Positions 27,123 through 35,816 are shown, counted from the stretch's first letter. The stretch: DNA of 64,000 nucleotides from Allofournierella sp. (GCA_020025635.1 JAHHRU010000005.1:1-64000), one strand, 5' to 3'. Numbers and translations are program-made. The notes: generated by a model from the letters alone, not told the origin.

Positions 27123-27272
27123 TAAGAACAGGGTTTTCGGCCAGCCCGACGCTCTTGTGTGCATTGTGCAAACGCGTGCGTAACATTGAAGCCGTGCTCC
27201 GTATGCTGCATCAGAACTGAGCCGGAGGCATTATTTCGTCTTGTTTCATGATCAAGGCATTGCTGTTTTCGA
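27123..27272. other. Non-coding gap before the Crp terminator
   Basis: No supported gene. With the promoter at 27095-27122 and the terminator at 27273-27311 it makes up the 355-base gap between the lipoprotein and Crp genes. A minus-strand frame without a ribosome site crosses it. Confidence 0.4.
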
Positions 27273-27311
27273 AAAGGCTGCTGCAAAACGCAGTGTTTTG
27301 CAGCAGCCTTT
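27273..27311. terminator. Terminator of the Crp/Fnr gene
   Basis: Perfect 17-bp stem AAAGGCTGCTGCAAAAC with its complement and a 5-nt loop, with T tracts on both sides. Confidence 0.85.
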
Positions 27312-27381
27312 CTTTTTGCACTTCGCCGCCAGGCACTATTTTGTTCTATTCCGAATCCAAATTTTCTTTTGCTGTAAGCGC

Positions 27382-28062
27382 CTAATCGCTGCACATTTTT
27401 TTCATTGCATCCAGATCGGTTACAATAAAATATTTGCCTTCTCGAACCAAAAGCCCCTGCTCCACAAACATATTGAATACATTTCCCACTGTCACACGGC
27501 TGGCATTGACAATGCCGGCAATGTCCTGCTGGGTGAAATGAATCGAAATACAAACGCCTTTTTTATGTTCCTTCCCATACTGCCGGCAAAGGTTCACCAG
27601 CTGGCTGGCAATGCGGTGCGTAGCCTGTTTAAAGGACAGATCCAGGATCTGCCGGTAAAATACATCTTTTTTTCGACACAGCAATGCAATGATCCGCTGG
27701 GTAAGCTGCCAGTCTTCCTTCATTTTTTTCTGAAGTTCTGATACCGGCACTCTCCAGACCACACTGTCCACGATCGCAACTGCTGTTGATTGGTGAACTT
27801 TTCCATTCAAGCAGGAAGACTCTCCCACAAGTGCTCCCCGCTCGGCAATATACAGCTGTTTTTCAGCCCCATCTTCCTGATAGGAAGTGATGCGCAATCG
27901 GCCGGATTTTACAATAAACACCTCATCTGCCAGATCTTCCTGGTGGAACAAGATCACTTTTTTTCTGTACCGCACTGGAGAGCGTCCCTCGGTCAAAGGT
28001 TTCCAGTCTTCCAGATCCAGCGTGATCCAAGGAGAGTTTTCCCACTCACTGCTGCCATACAT
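27382..28062 (-). CDS. Crp/Fnr-family transcriptional regulator
   Basis: 226 residues from the ATG at 28062. Cyclic-nucleotide-binding-like domain (residues ~25-140, GALVGESSCLNG) and a C-terminal Crp helix-turn-helix (FTQQDIAGIVNASRVTVGNVFNMF). No N-terminal or central cysteine set for an Fe-S sensor. The frame is open back to 28161, but a consensus promoter (TTGACA, 17, TATGAT; 28124-28152) lies inside that extension, and 28062 is preceded by AAGGAGG (12 nt), giving the standard family length. Divergent from the aminotransferase gene, which it probably controls. Confidence 0.85.
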   Translation of the reverse strand: MYGSSEWENSPWITLDLEDWKPLTEGRSPVRYRKKVILFHQEDLADEVFIVKSGRLRITSYQEDGAEKQLYIAERGALVGESSCLNGKVHQSTAVAIVDSVVWRVPVSELQKKMKEDWQLTQRIIALLCRKKDVFYRQILDLSFKQATHRIASQLVNLCRQYGKEHKKGVCISIHFTQQDIAGIVNASRVTVGNVFNMFVEQGLLVREGKYFIVTDLDAMKKMCSD

Positions 28063-28396
28063 TTTTCTGAGTTTCCTCCTTCCTTCAGCATCCAACACCA
28101 ATGGATGTTGATTTGAATTTTTCATCATACTTGCTTTTCTGCCCATTGTCAAGAAAAGCATTTTACATAATGATACTTGTTTTTCATGCTTCCTGTCAAG
28201 GAAAGTATTTTATATTTTTCATAGTATTTTTCATCATATATTCAATATTTTCTCAAAAAATGTTAAACGCTTTATAGATTTGGCCCCTCATAAGCGCTAT
28301 GATACATACAGATTTCAGAGGTTCGGAAACAATCACTGAAACACCGAAAGCAAGCCGTAGAACACACAATCCAATGTGAACTGGAGGTAAGATGAA
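28063..28396. promoter_or_regulatory. Divergent control region between Crp and aminotransferase genes
   Basis: AT-rich. On the minus strand there are two -35/-10 pairs: TTGACA-17-TATGAT (28124-28152) and TTGACA-18-TATCAT (28170-28199). They lie in an imperfect tandem repeat with a ~46-bp period (units near 28122-28168 and 28168-28215). On the plus strand TATGAT (28298-28303) lacks a good -35 box, consistent with an activator-dependent promoter for the aminotransferase gene. Confidence 0.6.
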
Positions 28397-29638
28397 ATGA
28401 GTTACGATTGGGAAAAAATGAGAAAAGAAGAATGGCCCGTTCTGGAGACCATGACCTTTTTGGATGCTGCCTGTGTCAGTTTTGCTCCTCAGCGCAGTGT
28501 TCGTGCGGTGAAAGCCTTTGCGGACATGACTGCAACCCAAGAGGAAGCCAACTCCAGTGCTCATCACATCGCCATGGACTCAAAGCGGGACAAGGCGTAT
28601 CAGGAAGCTGCCAAGCTGTTGAATGCTGACCCGGAAGAGATCGCGCTGGTGGAAAGCACATCCCACGGTCTGAATATCGCCGCTCAGGGTATTGAACTGA
28701 ACGAGGGCGATAACATCGTAACGACCAACCTGGAATTCATTCAGGTCGCTCTTCCCTGGTGTGTCATCCGCAAAGAAAAAAAGATCGATATCCGTGTATG
28801 CAAACCTGCGGATGAACGCTTTACGGCCGCCGCATTCGAACCTTTGGTGGACGATAAGACCCGTATCCTGGTCATGTCCACCTTGGAGTGGTGCAACGGC
28901 TGGCAGAGCGATATGAAGGAAATCGGCGATTTCTGTAAAGAACGGGGCATCTTCCTGGTTGTAGATGCTGTGCAGCAGCTGGGTGTAACCAAAATCGATA
29001 CAAAGGCCTGCCACATCGACATCCTGACCGCAGGCGGCCATAAATGGCTCAACTCGCCCTATGGCACAGGTGTGCTTTACATCAACAAAGAAACACTTCC
29101 CAAGCTGAAACAAAGCTATGCAGGATATCTGAACACCACTGTCCCCGAGGGTGGCTGGGGTGCCTACTGGGAAAATCCTGCTGCGCCTTCTGTCAACGAC
29201 TGGACCTTCCCCCTGACTGCCCGGCGCTTTGAGATCGGCGGCACTTCCAACTATCCCGGTGCGGTGGCCCTTGGTGAAAGTTTGGGCCTGGTAAACGAAA
29301 TCGGCATCGAAAACATCGAAGCCCGTGTGCGCGAGATCGCCTCTTACTGCATGGACCGCATTGAAGAGATCGGCGGTACATTGATCACCCACCGTGATCC
29401 CAACCATTTTGGCGGCATCGTTATTGCCCGCTTGTATGACGATCTTGACACTGACCGCATGATTTTGAAACGGCTGCACGCCCGGAAAATCTTTATTGCC
29501 CAGCGCTTCACCGACTATGTTGGCGGTTTCCGTATTTCCTGCCAGTATTTCAACAACAAGAAAGACATTGATACCATGATCGAGGCAATGCAGGACCTGA
29601 TCAAGGAAATCGGCCGGGCACCCGATTACAAGGGCTGA
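28397..29638 (+). CDS. Class V aminotransferase-fold PLP enzyme (cysteine desulfurase-like)
   Basis: 413 residues, fold type I. The PLP lysine is in TAGGHKWLNSPYGTG, preceded by the cofactor-binding VVDAVQQLG and the STSHGLN substrate-side loop. It lacks an obvious catalytic cysteine loop of IscS/SufS type near the C-terminus, so it may be a cysteine/cystine lyase, epimerase or transaminase rather than an Fe-S supplier. GGAGG lies 9 nt before the ATG. It begins a same-strand set with an NhaC antiporter and an Asp/Glu racemase-family protein, suggesting amino-acid catabolism. Exact reaction unknown. Confidence 0.85.
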   Translation: MSYDWEKMRKEEWPVLETMTFLDAACVSFAPQRSVRAVKAFADMTATQEEANSSAHHIAMDSKRDKAYQEAAKLLNADPEEIALVESTSHGLNIAAQGIELNEGDNIVTTNLEFIQVALPWCVIRKEKKIDIRVCKPADERFTAAAFEPLVDDKTRILVMSTLEWCNGWQSDMKEIGDFCKERGIFLVVDAVQQLGVTKIDTKACHIDILTAGGHKWLNSPYGTGVLYINKETLPKLKQSYAGYLNTTVPEGGWGAYWENPAAPSVNDWTFPLTARRFEIGGTSNYPGAVALGESLGLVNEIGIENIEARVREIASYCMDRIEEIGGTLITHRDPNHFGGIVIARLYDDLDTDRMILKRLHARKIFIAQRFTDYVGGFRISCQYFNNKKDIDTMIEAMQDLIKEIGRAPDYKG

Positions 29639-29675
29639 CTGTTCAAAACACCGCCCACCCCTGAATGATGCTGCG

Positions 29676-29715
29676 CAGATACTTCGGGGCAAATGCCCCG
29701 AGGTATCTGTTTTTT
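29676..29715 (+). terminator. Terminator after the aminotransferase gene
   Basis: 15-bp stem CAGATACTTCGGGGC / GCCCCGAGGTATCTG (one G-T type mismatch) with loop AAAT, followed by six T's. Confidence 0.88.
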
Positions 29716-29855
29716 ACTCCCCCGCAATACGGGAATTTTGCTTTTTGACTTGTTTCTGAGATTTTCTCTTTTTGCATTCCTCACAAAGCTGCTTGGCAGG
29801 CAATCTTTTTTCGTCGTGTCAACATCTATACTTTTGATTACAAAGGAGGCATCTT

Positions 29856-31277
29856 ATGTACACAGAGTCCGAAAAGGATACCAAGATCCAATTCCGGGGA
29901 GGGATGTTTGGTCTGATCCTGCCTTTTATTGTTCTGTTCGCCGGCATCATCATGCTGTCTGTTGCGGGCAAGGCCATGCCCATGGCCTTCTGGGCCCCAA
30001 CCTTGGCAGCGATACTCACGGCCCTCATTATGGCAAAAAAGCCCGCTCAGTGTGCGGACCTGCTGATTCAGGGGATGTCCTCCGAAATGGTCTCTATCAT
30101 GCTGATGGCCTGGTTTTTGGCCGGTATCGTTGCTCAGCTCATGAAAGAAACCGGCTTGATCGAAGGCCTGATCTGGCTGAGCATGAGTGTCAATCTCAGC
30201 GGACGCTTCTTTCCGCTGATCGCCTTTATCTGCGGCAGCCTGCTTTCTACCGCCACCGGAACAGCGCTTGGCACAGTGATCGCTTTGGCGCCTATCCTTT
30301 ACCCCGTTGGGGTAGGCTTGGGTGCCAACCCGCCTGTTATGGCAGCAGCCATTGTCAGCGCCGCATATTTCGGCGATAATATTGCCCCTGTTTCAGATAC
30401 TACCATTGCTTCTGCCTACACCCAGGGGGTAGACGTTTCCTGCGTGGTGCGTTCCCGATTAAAATATGCTTTTGCGGCTGCGGGAATCGCCTCCATCGGC
30501 TTTCTGGTTTTTGGTGCCGGCGGTTCAGGCGGCGGGGATCTGTCTTTCGTAGGTCAGCTTTCCCCGAAAGGTCTGATTATGCTGGCAGTTCCTTTGCTGC
30601 TTATTATTATGATGTACCGGGGTGTGCATCTGATCGTGGCATTGGTGACAGCCGGAAGCGCAGGCATCCTGCTGGGCCTGGTTACAGGCCTGCTTCCTTT
30701 CAACCGCCTGCTTGTTGTGGATATGGACTCCTTTGCGGTTGGCGGTGTGCTCGTTGAAGGCATCCAAAGCCTGATCGATATTGCGGTTTTCGCCATGCTG
30801 CTTATGGGATTGATCAACCTGTTGGATAAGGGCGGCTTTTTTGAGTGGCTTATCAATGCCTGCGCCAAATACACCCGCGATGACCGCTCCTCGGAGCTTG
30901 TAATTGCTGTTATGGATATTATCCTTTGCGCCCTTACTGTTGCCAACAGTGTTGTTATTGTAATGGAAGGGCCCATTGCCAAAAAGCTGCTGGTGGAAAA
31001 ACACAATATCTCCCCTGACCGCAGTGCCAACATCCTGGATGCATTTTCCTGCACCGCTATGTGCCTGCTTCCTTATGGCTTTGCGCCTCTGCTGACCTTT
31101 ATGTTTGCAAGCGGCTCCGGGGCCCCGGTGAATTTCACGATCAATCAAATGGTTCTTTATTCTTTCCACGGCTGGGGTCTTGCCATTGTAATGCTTTTCA
31201 GCATCATTACCGGCTGGGGCCGCACTCACGGCCCGGCCGATACCCCCAAAAACACTGCCGCTTCAGCCGAAGCTTAA
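29856..31277 (+). CDS. NhaC-family Na+/H+ antiporter-like transporter
   Basis: 473 residues, about 12 membrane helices. The family signature GDNIAPVSDTT and the preceding conserved ATGTALGTV region are present. NhaC-family members exchange Na+ and H+, but several exchange organic acids (for example malate and lactate). Beside an aminotransferase and a racemase-family protein, uptake or exchange of an amino or organic acid is a fair guess. AAAGGAGG precedes the ATG. Confidence 0.85.
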   Translation: MYTESEKDTKIQFRGGMFGLILPFIVLFAGIIMLSVAGKAMPMAFWAPTLAAILTALIMAKKPAQCADLLIQGMSSEMVSIMLMAWFLAGIVAQLMKETGLIEGLIWLSMSVNLSGRFFPLIAFICGSLLSTATGTALGTVIALAPILYPVGVGLGANPPVMAAAIVSAAYFGDNIAPVSDTTIASAYTQGVDVSCVVRSRLKYAFAAAGIASIGFLVFGAGGSGGGDLSFVGQLSPKGLIMLAVPLLLIIMMYRGVHLIVALVTAGSAGILLGLVTGLLPFNRLLVVDMDSFAVGGVLVEGIQSLIDIAVFAMLLMGLINLLDKGGFFEWLINACAKYTRDDRSSELVIAVMDIILCALTVANSVVIVMEGPIAKKLLVEKHNISPDRSANILDAFSCTAMCLLPYGFAPLLTFMFASGSGAPVNFTINQMVLYSFHGWGLAIVMLFSIITGWGRTHGPADTPKNTAASAEA

Positions 31278-31321
31278 TGATTTCTCTCTTCTTGTGCATC
31301 AAAGCTGCGGCATTTCACCGC

Positions 31322-31355
31322 AAATGCCCGGCCAAAGCCAGCCGGGCATTTTTCT
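31322..31355 (+). terminator. Terminator after the NhaC gene
   Basis: 11-bp stem AAATGCCCGGC / GCCGGGCATTT with an 8-nt loop and TTTTCTCG tail. It sits before the racemase ribosome site, so the downstream gene may depend on read-through or a promoter not seen. Confidence 0.8.
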
Positions 31356-31402
31356 CGTTTTCATCTTATCTTTTCAACTGAATCGAAAGGAGATCGGAAC
31401 TT

Positions 31403-32113
31403 ATGTTTGCTGCCGGCTATCCTTTTTATGGCCAGGATGTGGGCATCTTGGTGTTCTCCACAGTGACCCCCCGCCCTCCCGGTGATGCAGGCAACGCTGC
31501 AAGTTTTTCTTACCCCGTGCTCTATGAAGTGGTGTCAGGCGGCTTTGCCGACTTGGTGGAAGGCGGTTCTTCCATTCAAGAAAATCTGCTGGCCGCCGGC
31601 CGGGAGCTTGTAAAAAAAGGGGTCCGTGCCATCGTTGGAGACTGCGGTTTGATGAGCCTTTATCAAGGCTGTTTGGGCGCTGAACTGAAAGTTCCCTTTG
31701 CCGGCTCTTCCTTATGCCAGATTCCGATGATTTGGGAGCTGATCGGCCGCAGCGGCAGCATCGGTATCATCACCGGCCACTCGGATCTTCTTAAAGAAAC
31801 GCATTTGCGCGCATCTGGCTGGCGAAACGACATCCAGCTGTCCATCCAGGGTATGCAGGACGAACCACATTTTAACGAAATTGTTATTCAGGGCGGGCTT
31901 GCGCTGGACGTGGATCAAATGCGTGCTGACGTGCTGGCTGCAGGAGAAAAGCTGCGCAGTAAAACCCCTGATCTGCGGGCCGTTATTTTGGAATGCAGCA
32001 ACCTGTCCACATACTCGGCAGATTTGGCCGGCACCTTGAACATTCCTGTGTTCGATACCATGTCTGCCGCAAATATGCTTGCCTATGCTGTGCATCCGCC
32101 ACGCTATTTGTAA
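31403..32113 (+). CDS. Aspartate/glutamate racemase-family protein
   Basis: 236 residues. The two-domain Asp/Glu/hydantoin racemase fold is indicated by a catalytic cysteine in each half: GDCGLM (N-terminal half) and LECSNL (C-terminal half), at matching positions of the pseudo-twofold. The loop GIITGHSDLL between them fits the family. It could racemise or isomerise an amino acid or related acid without cofactor, or act as a decarboxylase/isomerase as some relatives do. AAAGGAGATC lies before the ATG. Third gene of the aminotransferase/NhaC set. Confidence 0.8.
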   Translation: MFAAGYPFYGQDVGILVFSTVTPRPPGDAGNAASFSYPVLYEVVSGGFADLVEGGSSIQENLLAAGRELVKKGVRAIVGDCGLMSLYQGCLGAELKVPFAGSSLCQIPMIWELIGRSGSIGIITGHSDLLKETHLRASGWRNDIQLSIQGMQDEPHFNEIVIQGGLALDVDQMRADVLAAGEKLRSKTPDLRAVILECSNLSTYSADLAGTLNIPVFDTMSAANMLAYAVHPPRYL

Positions 32114-32173
32114 TAAAAATCATCCCGGTCCTTTTGCGTGCCGCCAGATAAGAAAGCAGCTTTGGCAAACCCA

Positions 32174-32215
32174 AAACGGAGTGCATCGAATTTTCGATGC
32201 ACTCCGTTTCTTTTT
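32174..32215 (+). terminator. Terminator after the racemase-family gene
   Basis: Perfect 17-bp stem AAACGGAGTGCATCGAA with its complement and a 2-nt loop, then CTTTTTG. Confidence 0.92.
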
Positions 32216-32244
32216 GTACAACAGCCTGATCCATTGAAACCGGT

Positions 32245-32520
32245 TTAACATTTAACCTCTTCTTTTAAATTCAATACAAATATCAAACTGTCATACTGTT
32301 TGCCGCTGGCTTCGCACTCATTTGCATCCCCATCACATTCCTGAAATCCCAGTTTTTCCGCAGCATGGACCATGCGGACATTTTCTGACCATGTCTCTGT
32401 ACATATTTCTTCGCACCCATGGTCTGCGTGATACTGAAAAGCAGCGTACACAATCTTCAATATCAGGCTCTTTCATATCCCGAAGGGCAGTATTTTCAAA
32501 ATAGAGGATGTTTATCCGTA
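32245..32520 (-). pseudogene. GNAT acetyltransferase remnant with internal deletion
   Basis: Two pieces of one GNAT gene are visible in different frames. An N-terminal piece (contains ENTALRDMKEPDIEDCVR) is followed, from ~32460, by the C-terminal piece (KIVYAAFQYHADHG and ENVRMVHAAEKLGFQE, the acetyl-CoA-binding end). The central ~70 residues are missing and the join is out of frame at the segment ATTGAAGATTGTGTACGC, which both reading frames share. The gene is therefore broken by deletion plus frameshift. The intact family N-acetylates an unknown amine. Confidence 0.7.
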
Positions 32521-32560
32521 GAAATAAATCCCGGCTCACGGAGCTTATTGGGAATATAAA

Positions 32561-32623
32561 AAAAGCGAAACACTTTTGATGTTTGAAGGCTTTTGGCCTT
32601 GGCATCAAAAGTGTTTCGCTTTT
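32561..32623 (-). terminator. Terminator of tRNA-Ala
   Basis: Perfect stem of 21 bp (AAAAGCGAAACACTTTTGATG and its complement) plus an inner AAGGC/GCCTT stem, followed on the minus strand by TTTATATTCC. Confidence 0.9.
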
Positions 32624-32624
32624 C

Positions 32625-32700
32625 TGGTGGACCTGGAGGGATTCGAACCCTTGACCTCTGCGATGCGAACGCAGCGCTCTCCCAACTGAGCTACAGGCCC
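32625..32700 (-). tRNA. tRNA-Ala (anticodon CGC)
   Basis: 76 nt including an encoded CCA. Acceptor stem GGGCCTG / CAGGTCC, D arm with GCTCAGTTGGGAGAGC, anticodon stem-loop CTGCG-TTCGCAT-CGCAG with anticodon CGC, and T arm GGGTTCGAATCCC. Reads GCG alanine codons. Confidence 0.97.
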
Positions 32701-32806
32701 TTATTAAAACGCGGCCAGCACTCCCTGCTGACTTAATATAGATTACACCGTTTCAGCGTAAAAGTCAAGCATTTTTCCCGCTCTTTGAGGGCTTCCCGCA
32801 AAAAAG

Positions 32807-32839
32807 CCCCGGCCGGGCAGCGGTGCTGCCCGACCGGGG
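32807..32839 (-). terminator. Terminator of adhE
   Basis: 15-bp stem CCCCGGCCGGGCAGC with near-perfect complement and a 3-nt loop, then CTTTTTTGCGG on the minus strand, 23 nt past the adhE stop. Confidence 0.92.
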
Positions 32840-32861
32840 AAAATGGGGTTTTGTAACTGGC

Positions 32862-35474
32862 TTATTCGCCGTAGTATGCCTTCAGGAACAGGTCCTTGAT
32901 CTCGCTTACCAGGGGGTAAACGGGGTTGGCGGTGGTGCACTGATCTTCAAATGCCTTGTAGCTCAGCTCATCGACCTTAGCCAGGAAATCGGCCTCAGCA
33001 ATGCCGCAGTCCTTGATGGTTGCGGGACGCTCGGTTGCGACCATCAGCTTCTTGATGGCTTCGATCAGGCAGTTGACAGCCTCCTCGGTGGGAGTATCCT
33101 TGCTGCACAGGCCGCAGCGCCATGCGATCTTAGCGTAACGCTCGTCTGCAACATACTCCTTATACTTGGGGAAGGCAGCGAACTTGGTGGGACGGGTAGC
33201 ATTGTAGCGGATCACATAAGGCAGCAGGATGGCGTTTGCACGGCCGTGAGGAATGTGGAAATCGCCGCCCAGCTTGTGAGCCATGGAGTGGTTCAGGCCC
33301 AGGAACGCATTGGTGAATGCCATACCGGCAATGCAGGAAGCGTTGTGCATCTTCTCGCGTGCCAGAGGATCGCCGTTGTAGCTGCGCTCCAGATAATGGA
33401 ACACCATCTCGATGGCCTGCAGAGCCAGACCGTCGGTGTAGTCGCTTGCCATAACGGAAACATAAGCCTCAATGGCGTGGGTCAGAACGTCCAGGCCGGT
33501 ATCTGCAACGATGCTGCGAGGCATGCTGCGGGTGAACTGAGGATCGATGATGGCAACGTTGGGGGTCAGGCTGTAATCGGCCAGAGGATACTTGATGTTG
33601 CCGTTCAGCTTATCGGTGATAACAGAGAAGCTGGTGACCTCACTGCCGGTACCGGAAGTGGTGGGGATGCAGACCATCTTGGTCTTGGTGCCCAGAGCCG
33701 GGAACTTGAATGCACGCTTGCGGATATCCAGGAAGCGCTGGCGCAAGCCGTCGAAGCTGGTTTCGGGATGCTCGTAGAACAGCCACATGCCCTTGGCTGC
33801 GTCCATTGCGCTGCCGCCGCCGATGGCAATGATCACGTCAGGCTGGAAGGCACGCATGGCCTCCACGCCGCGCATGATGCACTCTACGCTGGGATCGCTC
33901 TCAACGTCGGAGTAGATCTCGCTGTGGCAGTAGGTCTCACGCTTACGCAGATAGTACAGGACCTTGTCCACATTGCCCAGCTGGACCATTACGGGGTCGG
34001 TAACGATGAATGCACGGGAAATGTCTTCCATCTTCTCCAGGTACTGGATGGAATCTTCCTCAAAGTAAATCTTGGGGGGTACCTTAAACCACTGCATATT
34101 CACTCTCCGCTTTGCAATCCGCTTTTTGTTGATCAGGTTGACGGTTGTAACGTTCTGGCTTACGGAGTTCTTGCCGTAGCTGCCGCAGCCCAGGGTGAGC
34201 GAAGGAGTATTGGTGTTGTAGATATCACCGATAGCGCCCTGAGAAGAGGGGCTGTTCACGATGATACGGCCAACACGCATGTTCACGCCGTACTCGTCAG
34301 CGATCTTCATATCGCCGGTGTGGATAACAGCAGAGTGGCCCAGGCCGCCCAGCTCCAGCATCTTGTTGGCGTAAGCGAAGCCCTGCTCCTTGTCCTTGCA
34401 GGTGAAGTATGCCAGCACGGGGCTCAGCTTTTCCTTGCTCAGGGGGTACTTTTCAGAGGGTTCGGGCAGCGGAGCGATCAGGATCTTGGTCTTCTCAGGA
34501 ACCTTCAGGCCAGCCTGCTCAGCGATCCAGTTGGCGCTCTTGCCAACCAGCGGAGCGAAAACGCCCTTGTTGGGATCGGGGAACATGTACTTGGTGAGCT
34601 TCTCTACCTCAGCCTCGCTCAGGAAGTAGCAGTTGTTCTGCTTCATGTAGCTCTCGAACTCTTTGGCCACAGGCTCTTCCACGATAACAGCCTGCTCAGA
34701 AGCGCAGATCATGCCGTTGTCGAAGGTCTTGGACATCATCAGGTCGGTGCAGGCGCGGTGGATGTCAGCGCTCTTCTCAATGAAGCAGGGCACGTTGCCG
34801 GGGCCAACGCCCAGGGCAGGCTTGCCGTGAGAGTAAGCAGCCTTCACCATGCCGGGGCCGCCGGTTGCCAGGATGGTAGCAACGCCGGGATGAGCCATCA
34901 GGGCGCCGGTTGCCTCAACAGAGGGGCGGTCGATCCACTGGATGCAGTTCTCAGGAGCGCCGGCCTTGCGGGCAGCCTCATACACGATGCGGGCAGCCTC
35001 AGCGCTGCACTTCTGTGCAGAGGGGTGGAAGCCGAAGATGATGGGGTTGCGGGTCTTCATGGCGATCAGGCACTTGAAGAGGGTGGTGGAGGTGGGGTTG
35101 GTGGTGGGGGTCACGCCGCAGATAACGCCAACGGGCTCAGCCACTTCCACATAGCCTTCCATCTCATTCTCTTCCAGAATGCCAACGGTCTTTTCGTTCT
35201 TGATATGGTGCCAGATATATTCGGTAGCGAACATATTCTTGATAACCTTATCTTCATACACGCCGCGGCCGGTCTCTTCCACAGCCATGCGGGCCAGCTC
35301 CTGGTGCTTGTCCAGGCCTGCCAGTGCCATCTCGTGCACAATATTGTCCACAGTTTCCTGATCCAGGGTCAGGAACTCCTGCAATGCTTTCTGGCCTTTT
35401 ACAACCAGGTCATTGATCATTGTGTCTACACTGTTTTCCACAGTTTCCACTTTTACGTTTTTCTTATCAGCCAT
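32862..35474 (-). CDS. adhE: Bifunctional acetaldehyde-CoA / alcohol dehydrogenase AdhE
   Basis: 870 residues, the full two-domain length. Residues ~1-440: CoA-acylating aldehyde dehydrogenase with catalytic Cys in FDNGMICASEQ. Residues ~460-870: iron-dependent alcohol dehydrogenase with cofactor motif GGGSAMDAAK and metal-binding histidines in HSMAHKLGGDFHIPHG. It converts acetyl-CoA to ethanol with two NADH and forms cytosolic spirosomes. AGGACGG-type ribosome site before the ATG. Single gene with terminator; three Rex-like palindromes near its promoter fit NADH-responsive control. Confidence 0.97.
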   Translation of the reverse strand: MADKKNVKVETVENSVDTMINDLVVKGQKALQEFLTLDQETVDNIVHEMALAGLDKHQELARMAVEETGRGVYEDKVIKNMFATEYIWHHIKNEKTVGILEENEMEGYVEVAEPVGVICGVTPTTNPTSTTLFKCLIAMKTRNPIIFGFHPSAQKCSAEAARIVYEAARKAGAPENCIQWIDRPSVEATGALMAHPGVATILATGGPGMVKAAYSHGKPALGVGPGNVPCFIEKSADIHRACTDLMMSKTFDNGMICASEQAVIVEEPVAKEFESYMKQNNCYFLSEAEVEKLTKYMFPDPNKGVFAPLVGKSANWIAEQAGLKVPEKTKILIAPLPEPSEKYPLSKEKLSPVLAYFTCKDKEQGFAYANKMLELGGLGHSAVIHTGDMKIADEYGVNMRVGRIIVNSPSSQGAIGDIYNTNTPSLTLGCGSYGKNSVSQNVTTVNLINKKRIAKRRVNMQWFKVPPKIYFEEDSIQYLEKMEDISRAFIVTDPVMVQLGNVDKVLYYLRKRETYCHSEIYSDVESDPSVECIMRGVEAMRAFQPDVIIAIGGGSAMDAAKGMWLFYEHPETSFDGLRQRFLDIRKRAFKFPALGTKTKMVCIPTTSGTGSEVTSFSVITDKLNGNIKYPLADYSLTPNVAIIDPQFTRSMPRSIVADTGLDVLTHAIEAYVSVMASDYTDGLALQAIEMVFHYLERSYNGDPLAREKMHNASCIAGMAFTNAFLGLNHSMAHKLGGDFHIPHGRANAILLPYVIRYNATRPTKFAAFPKYKEYVADERYAKIAWRCGLCSKDTPTEEAVNCLIEAIKKLMVATERPATIKDCGIAEADFLAKVDELSYKAFEDQCTTANPVYPLVSEIKDLFLKAYYGE

Positions 35475-35551
35475 CGATCCATCCGTCCTTTCTGGTGATA
35501 GGTCATTTGGTATAAACCGCCGGTTTTGGCGGCTTTGCTTTCGCTGTTATC

Positions 35552-35580
35552 ATAATACCATATCGTTAAACATATAACAA
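35552..35580 (-). promoter_or_regulatory. adhE promoter overlapped by a Rex-like operator
   Basis: Minus strand TTGTTA (35575-35580), 17 bases, TATTAT (35552-35557). Bases 35563-35580 match the clostridial Rex consensus TTGTTAA-N4-TTAACAA at 12 of 14 defined positions, so Rex would occlude the -35 box when NADH is low. Confidence 0.65.
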
Positions 35581-35600
35581 GTGTGAGTCTCCCCAATCTG

Positions 35601-35616
35601 CGTTATTTAAATAACA
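35601..35616 (-). promoter_or_regulatory. Second Rex-like palindrome upstream of adhE
   Basis: TGTTATTTAAATAACG on the minus strand (TGTTA-N6-TAACG), about 20 bp upstream of the -35 box. Confidence 0.4.
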
Positions 35617-35623
35617 TTCTTTT

Positions 35624-35640
35624 TTGTGCGAATTGCACAA
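35624..35640. promoter_or_regulatory. Palindrome TTGTGC-N5-GCACAA upstream of adhE
   Basis: Perfect 6-bp arms with a 5-bp centre (TTGTGCGAATTGCACAA), similar to the Rex consensus TTGTG...CACAA but one base shorter. Possible third site for the same repressor. Confidence 0.4.
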
Positions 35641-35816
35641 TGCCGATTTTTTATGCTTGTGTAACCTTGATTGGTGCTGTGAAAAAAATATTTTAATCTT
35701 CTCTTTTTCCTCTTGCGTTTTTACAAAATGTGATATAATAAGCCCATCAAACTGCTTAGGGCCTGGATGCGGATGTGGCTTTATGCGGTAAAAATTTCCG
35801 TGAAGGAGTGACTTTT

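Noticed and set aside
28063..28161. N-terminal extension of the Crp/Fnr protein
   Set aside because: Contains a consensus promoter (TTGACA-17-TATGAT) and lacks a ribosome site; the start at 28062 has AAGGAGG and gives normal family length, though the 12-nt spacing is slightly long.
32823..35498. 891-codon open frame antisense to adhE, longer than adhE itself
   Set aside because: adhE is unmistakable with all catalytic motifs; the antisense frame has no start signals and mirrors the biased codon use of a highly expressed gene.
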